This document shows, in pieces, positions 11,602-21,839 of a DNA stretch of 64,000 bases. Every line of letters begins with the position of its first letter. Positions within the stretch are counted from its first letter, which is position 1. Origin of the DNA: Puccinia triticina. Its lineage: Eukaryota > Basidiomycota > Pucciniomycetes > Pucciniales > Pucciniaceae. Below the pieces are notes generated by a model. That model saw only the letters and a program-made list of their open reading frames with translations. It ran no database searches and had not been told where the DNA came from. The translations under genes and the position numbers were made by a program. The stretch spans positions 1,302,501-1,366,500 of the forward strand of contig NC_070574.1 of the NCBI RefSeq assembly GCF_026914185.1. Direction: 5' to 3'.

Positions 11602-13476
11602 GAAAAATTGGTATTCCCACCTCTTTCTACTATTAATCCCAGCTCCGAATCATTCTCCAACTCTCCTTTTCTGATGATTGGAGAAGACAGTCCTCTCCCG
11701 TTTGAGCATCTTGACAAAATTGAACCTCAGGATGTGCCTTTTGACGACAAAAGACGCAATGCTATATATAGACATTGATGAAATAATGGACCATTCTCAT
11801 GACTCAGGTCATGATGATGAAGGGGATGCTGAAGACCAGTCCCAAATTCCACTCTGACGCATAAAGATTATTGGGCCTTGTCATCCTACCCTGATTGATA
11901 GCAGCATTGATCCAGCCAACATTTGCCAATTTCCTTGTTGTCAACCTGTATCCTTTAGCACTTCAACGTTTGAGCCTAGTAATCACTTTCAGGCAATTTG
12001 CAGTGAGGAGCGCGACTTCTGGATTACAGTGGAAGAAAAGGAAATCAACAACATGAGGTCCCATGAATTCTGGATTGAGAGATCGAGGCAGCCTGGGATG
12101 CATGCTCCATCAACTTGGGCTTACAGAAAAAAGCTTGGATCTAACAATGAGGTTATCAAGTACAAGGCCAGAATAGGTGCGCAGGGATTCTGGAAAACCT
12201 ACAGACTAAACTCTGAGCTCAAGTATTCTCCAACAGGAAAAACCTCCTCTCTTTGGATGCTTCTTTCTTTTGCTGTTGTCAACAACCTACTCATTCATCA
12301 ACTCAACATCCAGTCTGCTTTTCTTACCTTGAATTGAAAGAAGAGGTCTACATGCTTCCTCCCCCCGGTTACAAATCTGATCAGAACGTTGTTCTTGAAC
12401 TCAAGAAGGCCATTTGTGGACTAAAACAAGCTTCTCTCACATGGTACAATTGGCTCAGTGAATTCCTTGTTCAAATTGGATTTTCTATCTCAGTTGCTGA
12501 TCCCTGTGTATTCTGGCGAAAAAACGGCTCCCCAACCTGGATTTTTGCCCATGTGGACGATCTTGTTGTCATCTGCAAAAATCCGGAACTCTTTTGCAAG
12601 CAGATGTCCAACAAATTGAAGATCAAATACCTTGGGGAAGCCACCTTTCTCCTGGGGATGAAACTTGATCAATCTTCCAATGGATTAACTCTCAACCAAT
12701 CTCAATGAATTGAGCAAAAACTAATTGAGTTCAACATAGCAAGTCTCCCTGCAGCATTGTGCCCTCTTGATCCAAAATTCCATCTTAGCAAGGCAAGCCA
12801 ATTGGATATAGCTCAGTTCAAATTTCTTGGAGTTAAATATTGAGCACTCATTGGATCGCTAAGCTATCTAAGCATCCTGAATTGTCCTGACATCTTGTTT
12901 GCGGTCAGCAAACTATCACAGTACCTTGAGTCTTCAGGACTTTCTCACTATAAATCCGCAATGCAAGTTCTTTGCTATCTAGCCAGTACTCCTCAACTGG
13001 GAATCTCCTTTTTCAAAACTCAGCCACACCAACTTATAGTATCCATTGACTCTGACTGGGCCAATTGCCCGGACACCAGAAGGTCGCACACCAACTACAT
13101 GGTGACACACAATCAACATCTCATATCTTGGAAATCATGCAAGCAACCAAAGGTCTCACTCTCTTCAACAGAGGCTGAGTACAAGGCTCTTTCCAATGCT
13201 TGTAAAGAAGTTGCATGGTTCATCAACCTCATCAAAGAAGTGCTTCCAGACCAACCTCACCAGTCTGCAACCGTTCTAGTCGATAATTGTGGAGCCATTG
13301 ACCTAGCTCTGAGCCAGACCAGTCAAAACAGCTTCAGAACCAAACACATGGATCTCCGACTTCAATATGTCCGCAAAATGATCAGTTCAGAAACCATCAA
13401 ACTTCAATATGTCTCAACTCAGAACAACATTTCCAATTTTCTCGCCAAACCCGTCGGACGTGCCAAGATCCGTTGA
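11602..13476 (+). pseudogene. Copia-1 polyprotein, 3' part: reverse transcriptase and RNase H
   Basis: This continues the frame broken at 10646. The reverse transcriptase runs from about 12029 to 12880. An expected catalytic Asp motif near 12300 reads QLNIQSAF (Asp to Asn), followed by a frameshift, EEVYMLPPPGYKSD, CGLKQASLTWYNWL and an intact FAHVDDLVV (second catalytic pair). Stops occur at 12706 and 12841 (TGA). RNase H follows with SIDSDWANCPDTRRS, SWKSCKQPKVSLSSTEAEY and RTKHMDLRLQYVR, ending at 13476, only 70 bp before the 3' LTR. It cannot encode an active enzyme. Confidence 0.9.
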
Positions 13477-13545
13477 GCTCTGTCCTCAATCACTAGTCTC
13501 TCACCCAATGCTGCTCCCAGCTCTGCTACTGTGAGCAAGGCAGCC

Positions 13546-14335
13546 TTTCAGATTTCAACTGGTGTCAAGCACGTCAGCAGTTACAGGTAAGCATTCCAAA
13601 AACCCTAACTATACCCCTTAAGCCCGTTGCAAATTGCACGGAGCACTGCGGATGAACTAGAACAAAAATAACTAACCCAGTTCCCTACCATGTCTACAGA
13701 CAAAAAAAATCAAACTGGCATTTCAACCAACCTGGTTGTTTACCAGATGAACTGGACCCTGCAAGCCCTGCAGAGGCTTAGGGATACTGACCAAGCTGGT
13801 CAAGATTCAACGTAAGAGTTTTTACCTGCGGCAGATCAAATGGCATATAAAAGGAGGTGCTCTTTGCATTCATCAATTGCTTACTCCTCTATCTGCTCTT
13901 GTCCATTTTGCAGCTGCCAAGCATTTTTCTCTTACACACCATACTTCCCGCATTTCCTTTCTTGTGATTGTCCTTCTCCCTAAAGTTGAGACACACTGTT
14001 GTAGAGCCAAGACTCCAGCCTTATTCTGTTTCACATTTCAGTCTTCACTCGTACTTTGAAAAAATACTTCACATAAACTCTTTGATCAAATCATACTCTC
14101 TTGTTTTCTTGTTATCATCAGCCTCCTGCAACAACCTTGTACCACATTGGGCCATTCTCAATTCTTTGCTTCCTTCTATTTTTAGAACACTTGAAGCTAT
14201 CTCTTTTTGCGCCACTAATCCTGCTCTAAGGTAAGAGCAAAGATTCTGTTTTCATTCTGAACATACTCTTGTCTATAAAAACACTTTACATATCCTAACT
14301 AGCAATTAAATTCTCTAAGTTTGTTGATTCTTACA
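13546..14335 (+). repeat. Copia-1 3' LTR
   Basis: A 790 bp LTR aligns with 6244-7525 minus its insert. Its first base pair has decayed from TG to TT (TTTCAGATTT) and it ends TTCTTACA. TATAAAA lies at 13846-13852. Many point differences between the two LTRs show that the insertion is old. Confidence 0.88.
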
Positions 14336-14612
14336 CCCGCCAAGGGGCTCTTGGCAAGCAGGGATGTGTATGCCTCCTCTTTGCGAGGTATCTGCACGCC
14401 CTTGGCAAAGAAAGGGCATGCGACCATTGGCGGGCGTGCCCCACATGCCCTTTTTGAAGGGCGTGGGCGCGGTTGTGCCCCCGGGGGATGGGCGTGCATT
14501 TATCAACACCCGTTACATTGGGGGGTACCCCGGGTACCTGACTTCCACACCCGGGTACCTCCCCCTCCGCACCCAGGTACCCCCCCTTGCGGGTGCAGGG
14601 TGCAAGTATGAT
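14336..14612. repeat. CpG-rich repeat block, part 3 (right of Copia-1)
   Basis: This continues the block interrupted at 6243: CCCGCCAAGGGGCTCTTGGC, then GGGTACC-rich sequence resembling 3196-3300, ending near GGGTGCAAG. Short overlapping open frames in it are products of GC-rich sequence. Confidence 0.7.
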
Positions 14613-15047
14613 GTGGTGCTGCATTCCAAACCTTAAGTAGTATTTTATTATCTTCTTTTACATATATTCATCATTACACTGCCTATTACCCCACACTCAT
14701 TCACAAGTACCTCATTATTATTACATATTCAGATTCTACGCCTCATTTCACCTATAGTCACCCATACATAGTATTCCTTTATCTTCAATGGTTCAATAGT
14801 TATGGAGGATATAAGACTGACAGAAACCTTACAGTCTTCATTAGTTACAATACTCATTTCATTAGTAACTTAGTTGAATCATTACATCACATTCTTTTCA
14901 CAGATATTTTCTCACATGCTAAACTCTTTACATACATCGCTCATTATGTACTATGCCTATTGTACACATTACATCATTTGATCTGTGCTTACCCCTTTCA
15001 GTAGAGCTCATCATCACAAGCTGTTACTATGTTCACATCACTTTATA
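14613..15047. other. AT-rich spacer, nothing recognised
   Basis: About 435 bp of AT-rich sequence with many CATTAC/ACATTA-like words, but no open frame, repeat unit or element end that I can identify, lies between the CpG-rich block and the satellite array. Confidence 0.5.
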
Positions 15048-17815
15048 TCACTACTTTGGTAGTTTCTTGGGGTTTCTGCCACTATATGTCATCCCCGCAT
15101 GGGAATCCTTCTGCCATATGGTTGCCAAAATGTTGATAGGCCCCCAAAGATTCATTACATACCTTTAATGACCACAAAACCCCCAAATGTAGCAGCAACA
15201 GTCTGATCAGTTCACAAATATCACTACTTTGGTAGTTTCTTGGTGTTTCTGCCACTATATCTCATCCCAGTGTGGGAATCCTGCTTCCAGACGGTGACCA
15301 AAATTTTTACAAGCCCCCAAAGTTTCATTATGTACCTTGACTGACCACAAAACCTCCAAATGTAGCAGCTACAGTCTGATCAGTTGCCAAATATCACTAC
15401 TTGGTAGTTTCTTGGTGTTTCTGCCACTATATCTCATCCCAGAATGGGAATCCTTCTACCATATATTTACCAAAATGTTGAGAGGCCCCCAAAGATTCAT
15501 TACGTTCATTTAATGACCACAAAACCCCCAAATGTAGCAGCTACAGTCTGATCAGATCACAGATATCACTACTTTGGTAGTTTCTTGGGGTTTCTGCCAC
15601 TATATGTCATCCCCGTGTGGGAATCCTTCTGCCATATGGTTGCCAAAATGTTGATAGGCCCCCAAAGATTCATTACGTACCTTTAATGACCACAAAAACC
15701 CCAAATGTAGCAGCAACAGTCTGATCAGTTCACAAATATCACTACTTTGGTAGTTTCTTGGTGTTTCTGCCACTATATGTCATCCCTGCGTGGGAATCCT
15801 TCTGCCATATGGTTGCCAAAATGTTGAAGAGCCCCCAAAGATTCATTGTGTACCTTCACTGACCACAAAATCCCCAAATGTAGCAGCTACAGTCTGATCA
15901 GTTCCCAAATATCACTACTTTGGTAGTTTCTTGGTGTTTCTGCAACTATATCTCATCCCAGCGTGAGAATCCTTCTGCCATATGGTTACCAAAATGTTTA
16001 CAGGCCCCCAAAGATTCTTTATGTACCTTGAATGACGACAAAACCCCCAAATGTAGCAACTACAGTCTGATCAGTTCACAAACATCACTACTTTGGTAGT
16101 TTCTTGGTGTTTCTGCCACTATATCTCATCCCAGCGTGGGTATCCTTCTGCCATATGGTTACCAAAATGTTGACTGGCCCCCAAATATTCATTAAGTACC
16201 TTTACTGACCACAAAATCTCCAAATGTAGCAGGTATAGTCTGATCAGTTCCCAAATATCACTACTTTGGTAGTTTCTTGGTGTTTCTGAAACTATATCTC
16301 ATCATAGCGTGGGAATCCTTCTGCCATATGTTTACCAAAATGTTGGTGAGCCCCCAAAGTTTCATTGTGTACCTTTACTGACCACAAAACCCCCAAATGT
16401 AGCAGCTACAGTCTGATCAGTTCCCAAATATCACTACTTTAGTAGTTTCTTGGTGTTTCTGCGACTATATCTCGTCCCAGCATGAGAATACTTCTGCCAT
16501 ATGGTTAGAAAAATGTTCAAAACCCCCAAACATTCAATTATGTACCTATACTGACCACAAAACCTCCAAATGTAGCAGCTACATTCTCATCAGTTCCCAA
16601 ATATCACTACTTTGGTAGTTTCTTGGTGTTTCTGCCACTATATGTCATCCCAGCGTGGGAATCCTTCTGCCATATGGTTACCAAAATGTCGAAGAGCCCC
16701 CAAAGATTCATTGTGTATCTTCACTGACCACAAAATCCCAAAATGTAGCAGCTACAGTCTGATCAGTTCCCAAATATCACTACTTTGGTAGTTTCTTGGT
16801 GTTTCTGCCACTATATCTCATCCCAGCGTGGGAATCCTTCTACCATATGGTTACCAAGATGTTTAGAGGCCCCAAAAGATTCATTAAGTACCTTTAGTGA
16901 CCACAAAACCACAAAACCTCCAAATGTAGCAGCTATATTCTGATCAATTCCCAAATACCACTACTTTGGTAGTTTCTTGGTGTTTCTGCCACCATATCTC
17001 ATCTCAGCATGAGAATACTTCTGCCATATGGTTAGAACAATGTTTACAAGCCCCAAAGGTTCAATTATGTACCTTTACTGACCACAAAACCTCCAAATGT
17101 AGCAGCTACAGTCTGATCAGTTCCCAAATATCACTACTTTGGTACTTCCTTGGTGTTTCTGCCACTATATGTCATCCCAGCATGGGAATCCTTCTGCCAT
17201 ATGGTTACCAAACTTTCCAGAGGCCCACAAAGATTCATGATGTACCTTTAATGACCACAAAACCCCCAAATGTAGCAGCTACAGTCTGATCAGTTCCCAA
17301 ATATCACTACTTTGGTAGTTTCTTGGTGCTTCTGCCACTGTATCTCATCGCAGCGTGGGAATACAATTGCCATATGGTGACCAAAATGTTGACCAGCCCC
17401 CAAAGATTCATGGTGTACCTTTACCGACCACAAAACCCCCAAATGTAGCAGCTACAGTCTGATCAGTTCCCAAATATAGTTTCTTGGTGTTTCTGCAACT
17501 ATATCTCATCACAGCGTGGGAATCATTCTGCCATATGGTTACCAAAATGTTTACAGGCCCCCAAAGATTCAATAAGTGCCTTTACTGACCACTAAACCTC
17601 CAAATATAGCCGCTATAGTCTGATCAGTTCCCAAATATCACTACTTTGGTAGTTTCTTGGTGTTTCTGCCACTATATCTCATCCCAGTGTGGGAATCCTT
17701 CTTCCATATTTTTACCAAAATGTTTAGAAGCCCCCAAAGATTCATTAAGTGCCTTTACTGACCACAAAACCTCCAAATGTAGCAGCTACAGTCTGATCAG
17801 TTCCCAAATATCACT
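15048..17815 (-). repeat. Satellite array 1: about 16 copies of a 173 bp unit
   Basis: Successive GTCTGATCAG words occur at 15201, 15374, 15547, 15719 and 15892, giving a 172-173 bp period. Each unit contains ATCACTACTTTGGTAGTTTC, TGTTTCTGCCACTATATCTC, the near-palindrome TCCCAGCGTGGGA, and ACCACAAAACCCCCAAATG. Units differ by scattered substitutions and a few short deletions (one near 17475). The orientation is opposite to the arrays at 42110 and 57642. No coding potential is apparent. Confidence 0.95.
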
Positions 17816-18346
17816 TGTGATATTTGGCAACCGATTTGATTGTAGCTGCTGCATAATGGATGTGAGCCAAAACACAATATTTCTGGATTTTATATGCAGA
17901 ACAATTGACTCATGAAATTTCATGTTCAAATTATCCTCATTAATCTGTGATTGATAACAAAAGTAGATAAAAAAAAGAAGCTGAGAAAAATATGCTAAAC
18001 CATGGTAAACTAATTTCAAACAGGCCTTCTATCCATGTAGCACTTCAAGTATGATGTGCAATATCTACAGGAAGTTCAAACAATGAAATTAACAATGTGT
18101 GCAGGATGATATCATGAGAGCGGTCAGGGGTCAATGTTTTTCGTTTTTTGAAAAAAAGTAGATTTGGAGAATTCTGATAACATCAATTGTTGAAGTCAAA
18201 AAAAAAAAAAGAAAAAAAAAAATTGAGACTCCTCAGCCTCCCTGCATTAATCCTACCTAAAACTTGCAATGTCTTTTTTTCATGAAGGATTGAATAGTGT
18301 ACGTAGAAATTTGTGAATGTTATCAGGAAAATATAATTAAATATAC
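17816..18346. repeat. 530 bp unique segment duplicated at 59756-60285
   Basis: From TGTGATATTTGGCAACCG through TATACCTGTGGCTTG this is about 90% like 59756-60285 in the same orientation. Its first bases are a piece of satellite unit in forward orientation, so the junction with the reverse array at 17815 is a head-to-head palindrome (CCAAATATCAC, then GTGATATTTGG). It contains the intron and last exon of the minus-strand gene at 18233-18667. Confidence 0.85.
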
Positions 18347-18667
18347 CTGTGGCTTGATTAGGATTGTGCCTTCCATCTGACATCCTGGAGGTGTTCTGGT
18401 CCTGGCGCTAAGCGCGGTTGCAGTTTTTTCCGGAGACTTCCTTTTCAAGGGTTGTTCTTCTTTGGCAATGTCACGGACCTGATTCATGAGAAGCTTGTGG
18501 TTGCACATTAAATCAGGTTTGCATGAGAAATGAATCCGTGAGGGCTTGGGGAGCGGTACCGAGTTTGACAACAATGATCCTACACATGCGTTCCTGCTAG
18601 TGTGTGCTTCTCTGATGGAGGCAAAGTTAGTGAGACATCTCTTGATGCCGTCAAAGAAGTCAAGCAT
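18233..18667 (-). CDS. Two-exon gene, unknown function (114 aa)
   Basis: The proposed model is exon 1 at 18667-18347, an intron at 18257-18346 (donor CACAG/GTATAT, acceptor TTTTAG/GTAGG), and exon 2 at 18256-18233 ending in TGA. The product would be 114 aa, starting MLDFFDGIKRCLTNFASIRE. It is basic in its second half (EEQPLKRKSPEK), with no signal peptide, membrane segment or family I recognise. The ATG lies 16 bp from a 50 bp palindrome. Both splice sites and the last exon are preserved in the partial copy at 59756-60285, where the rest of exon 1 is missing. It may be only the 3' part of a longer gene. The model is inference; the reading frame is direct. Confidence 0.45.
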
Positions 18668-18682
18668 ATTTCCCTTGTATTT

Positions 18683-18732
18683 GAGATCTTGTCAGGCTGT
18701 GATCATGCATGATCACGGCCTGACAAGATCTC
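18683..18732. repeat. 50 bp near-perfect palindrome
   Basis: The two 25 bp arms (GAGATCTTGTCAGGC..., centre CATGCATG) are exact reverse complements except at one pair (T18698/G18717). There is no spacer. It lies just upstream of the minus-strand gene at 18233-18667. It may be a strong cruciform, a dimeric protein-binding site, or a miniature element remnant. Confidence 0.9.
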
Positions 18733-19204
18733 GACAAAAATAAATGACTTCACCCAACTAATTTTTTCTTTTTTTTGCCCAGGTGAAGAGCAAAAATTCA
18801 AGGGAAACAAGGGAGTGTAATTTGCATAAGAATGAGCTAAGCTGAGAGTCTAGCCTTATCAGAATTTCTGGGGCAATATATAGAATATATAGAAAACCTT
18901 CCTGAAAGACGCTGCAAAGCAATCAAACATATGGAATCATTTCTTTTCCAATCCAGTACCATAATTTCTTATCTCTTACTATACTCTTGCTTTTGTGTTT
19001 TTTTTGGTTTCATATTTGATAGGTTTTTATTCATTCACTCAAGGACTATTTCTCATTTATAGCTATCCACATTGTCAACTCAAAGTTGAATTGTATTTGT
19101 CTCTTTTAAGGTGTATATATTTCAAATGTTATCAGGCATGGCCACTAATTTGATACCTATAAATTAATTACATCTATATAACAAACATGAAAGAAACCCA
19201 AAAA
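18733..19204. other. Intergenic, AT-rich
   Basis: AT-rich sequence with T-tracts lies between two minus-strand genes. It would hold the 3' end of the gene at 19205 and the promoter of the gene at 18667. I see no RNA gene or repeat. Confidence 0.4.
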
Positions 19205-19980
19205 TCATTTGACATTTTCACTTCCTTCTCCGCATTCATTCACTTTTGTTTCTGCTACTTTGGGTATAATGAGGCCGGTGGCAATAAGATGTTGAACAAA
19301 CGCTTCTGGTGCATTGTCACTAAATACAACCTCCCCACTTTGATCTGAATTTGCGCTTCTCTTATTTGTAGCGATCACGTGAGTTACATTAGGCTGCAAA
19401 AAAAATGTCTGTTCTTCTTCACTCAACGGAAGCGCTTCTACAGTTGAGCCTAAAAAGAAGCAGAACAAAAAGAAAGTTAACTGATTATTCTACAAGGTGA
19501 TCAGGTTCATATTAAACTATACCTTTGGAGTAAGTAAAGATATCCAAATCGGCGGTCAAGGGGTTATTCGATTTTTCCATGAGCCAATGCTGTATCCATC
19601 CTTCTTGTAACTCCATCATCAAGCTGTACATCTCAGAGGAAACAAAGATCCCAGACACCATTAATCCTACAAGGTTTGCTTTATCGTTTTTGTTTCTTGG
19701 CATATTTCCGTGGTTTTGATTTTTACAAGCTCCCGGATCGTTTTGTTGGATACCATTGTTTTTAACCGCTTTCCAATCTGCTTCATTTGGGTATACATTG
19801 TAAAGATTTTAGTATTGTTTTATCAAGAAATGCGCAAATACAACTGAAATTGAACTCACCAGTTGCAATGGTGGGACTGTCCTTGATCCAATTCTCACTT
19901 TCAAACATCATCAAAGGTTGTTCAACTGGTGACCCGGGTTCCGTTCTGATCGGCGAGATCAAGTATGTTTGCTGTGCCAT
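19205..19980 (-). CDS. Three-exon gene, unknown function (206 aa)
   Basis: Exons are 19980-19860, 19777-19523 and 19449-19205, with introns of 82 bp (GTGAGT...GCAG) and 73 bp (GTATAG...TTTTAG). Exon lengths 121, 255 and 245 add to 621 nt, an uninterrupted 206-codon frame. The protein starts MAQQTYLISPIRTEPGSPVE and includes TDWKAV and SSEMYSLMMELQEGWIQHWL, then an acidic C-terminus. No signal peptide or transmembrane segment is visible and I recognise no family. Its ATG overlaps the last 22 bp of the upstream same-strand gene in another frame. The two could be one transcription unit or one gene split by a frameshift. Consistent splicing without stops makes this one of the few intact-looking genes here. 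Confidence 0.55.
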
Positions 19981-20642
19981 AGTTCAAGGGGTCTGTGTGA
20001 CTTTGTCTCCAGGATTCTCGGATCATCTTCGTTTTTCTCTTTCTCAACGTGTGCGGTGGTCTTTTGGCGCTTACATCTGGCCCCTGCATCCTCTACATAC
20101 ATAGGGAAAAAGAAGTCAGCAGCCAATTGCATCACAGAGCATGAGTAGATTGAAGAGAAAGGCATACCGTGAATCGGAGATGTTTTACGGATACAAATAT
20201 GGGTCGTACCGGGCTCGCTTGGGCCTGGGGCAGAGTCATCATTTGCGTCTTGCTGACTTCGCTGTTTTTCCCTTGATTTTTTTGATTTGGTCAAAGAGTT
20301 TTTTGGTGCCCGAGTCTCGTCGTTTTTCCTTTTCAATTTTCTCACTTTGGTAGCAGGAATGTCGGTATAAGCACCTTGGCCGGAAGTCTCTTGAAGTTTA
20401 CCCTTCAATTTTCTCACTTTGGAAGCAGGAGCGTCGATAGGAGTATATTGACCGGGTTTTCTCTTGTTATATAATTTCAGCTTGATTGATCCTGCTTCTG
20501 CCGGTGCCGGCAAGATCGATCCCGCGTCTGCCGGTGCCGGCGAGATTGATCCTGCGTCTGCAGGTGCTAGCAAAGCCGTGCCATCACTGACATCATTGTG
20601 CAAGGAGGTCAACTCACTACTTCCCCGCGCCGTTTGATTCAT
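19959..20642 (-). CDS. Lysine/arginine-rich repeat protein, unknown (about 202 aa)
   Basis: ATG at 20642, exon 1 to 20168, intron 20093-20167 (GTATGC...ATGTAG, 75 bp), exon 2 to the stop at 19959; 609 nt in frame. The unspliced frame is also open (227 aa). Residues about 24-53 hold three copies of a 10-residue repeat (APADAGSI type) and residues about 60-110 a duplicated basic motif (PASKVRKLKGK / PATKVRKLKRK) that looks like nuclear-localisation or DNA-binding sequence. A KSKKSREKQRSQQ cluster follows. A nuclear role is inferred from basic composition only. It is followed without a gap by the gene at 19205-19980, and preceded 19 bp upstream by the stop of a SAP-like exon. Confidence 0.5.
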   Translation of the reverse strand: MNQTARGSSELTSLHNDVSDGTALLAPADAGSISPAPADAGSILPAPAEAGSIKLKLYNKRKPGQYTPIDAPASKVRKLKGKLQETSGQGAYTDIPATKVRKLKRKNDETRAPKNSLTKSKKSREKQRSQQDANDDSAPGPSEPGTTHICIRKTSPIHGMPFSSIYSCSVMQLAADFFFPMYVEDAGARCKRQKTTAHVEKEKNEDDPRILETKSHRPLELWHSKHT

Positions 20643-20660
20643 TTTGTTTGGTAGGGAGTT

Positions 20661-20990
20661 TTATCGAGCAGAAACAGCAGAAGGGCTTTGGCGGATTTGG
20701 CTATGGTCTATCAAAACGCATAGGTAGTTAGTATTTTCCAAAAAGAATCACTGATGGCTGATGGATAGAGTAAGATTAAACTGACCTGAAAATGAGCAGT
20801 ATGGTGCAATTAATTGTTTCAGCAACTTGATAGAAAGATTTGATGTACCTTTTGCAATTCCTAGCAGCTTCAATTTTTGTCTGATTTCCGACTTTGTCAC
20901 ACCTTTTGCGTAAGGGTTGAATTCCAAAGATTGAGAGCAATCCATCAATGCCCGCCGCAAATTTTGATAATATATGGCACAAGGAAACAC
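20661..20990 (-). CDS. Partial gene with a SAP-like helical motif
   Basis: The supported part is an exon ending at 20786 (donor TTCAG/GTCAGT), an intron at 20708-20785 (acceptor GATAG), and a last exon stopping with TAA at 20661-20663. The exon reads YQNLRRALMDCSQSL, then KGVTKSEIRQKLKLLGIAKG and LLKQLIAPYC. That pattern (a leucine-rich helix, a glycine turn and a second helix) resembles SAP-type DNA-binding motifs. The true start is unclear: frames up to 21108 would need an upstream exon I could not join. It could be the 5' part of the gene at 19959-20642. The domain assignment is inference. Confidence 0.35.
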
Positions 20991-21839
20991 AAAGCAGTAT
21001 CAATGGATTTGGTTCAACAAAACACAAAGTAGTACCGATGGACGGATTCAATATGAAAAACGTCTCACAAGAACCACTTGAAGCTTCTGCGTGCAAGTCA
21101 TGACTCATCTATTTTCGCAAGTAGTGCACTATGCTTGTAAGTATTCTTAGTCAATGTTATTCAATGTGATTCTCCATTATGAATCAAAAAGACAAGATTG
21201 GTGAGACTGGCTAGGCAAATGGTACTTCCAAAAAGGCTACTTCTTTCAGTTTTATGGCCATGCCCCATTTGCATATGTGGAAAAAAAGGAGATTTGTTGC
21301 AAGAGAGTCTGTAAGCTTGTACGCAGATTTCTAAATGAGTTGTCCTGCTCCGCCCTAGAGTGGCTGCGCTGTAGGGGTATGAGTGTTCACAACGGACAGT
21401 GTGTACAATGTTTAGATCAAGCTGAGAAAAATCTAAGTCGACTGCATATCAAAGGTGCTGGCAAATACTACTACATATTTATTTGAAGGAGAGAACCGGC
21501 AGTTGCAATCATTGATTCTTGTCATGACACAATGAATACTAAGCATTCCTTTAGTTTTCATCCAAAGGAAAGGCCGCTGGGTGATGCTCATGGTCACTAG
21601 TAGTAGAATTAGGACTTGGAATGTTTTGCACCAAGGGACTTGGGATGTTGACTGCCCCACCGACAAAAACCCTGCCGGCATCTCCTATTTAAGAGACAAG
21701 GTATTCCAAATCCAACATTCCCTTCCCAACCTTCATCTCAATCACCACCGACATAGTAGCTCTAGGTTTTGCGCCACAACTGTTTCCTGTCACAGTCAAA
21801 CAAACCCCTTCTTTTCTTCCGACACAAATCAAAATCACC
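20991..21839. other. Intergenic between divergent genes
   Basis: No convincing gene is seen. A TATA-like TATTTAAG lies at about 21685, some 155 bp before the plus-strand ATG at 21840, and could serve it. Short open frames at 21277-21486 and 21581-21868 show no recognisable protein. Confidence 0.4.

Larger units (their letters stand above)
6244..14335 (+). mobile_element. Copia-1: Ty1/copia retrotransposon with nested solo LTRs
   Basis: The element is bounded by LTRs at 6244-7525 and 13546-14335, and flanked by CCTGC (6239-6243) and CCCGC (14336-14340), a 5 bp target duplication with one mismatch. Outside it the same CpG-rich repeat continues on both sides. The internal order, gag, protease, integrase, reverse transcriptase, RNase H, is that of Ty1/copia. 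Two solo LTRs of another family (7589-8522 and 10646-11601) interrupt the internal region. Frameshifts and stops inactivate it. Confidence 0.9.

Noticed and set aside
15048..17815. Regular repeats that might be read as a CRISPR array
   Set aside because: The 173 bp units are contiguous and related along their whole length, with no unique spacers. This is a eukaryotic satellite.
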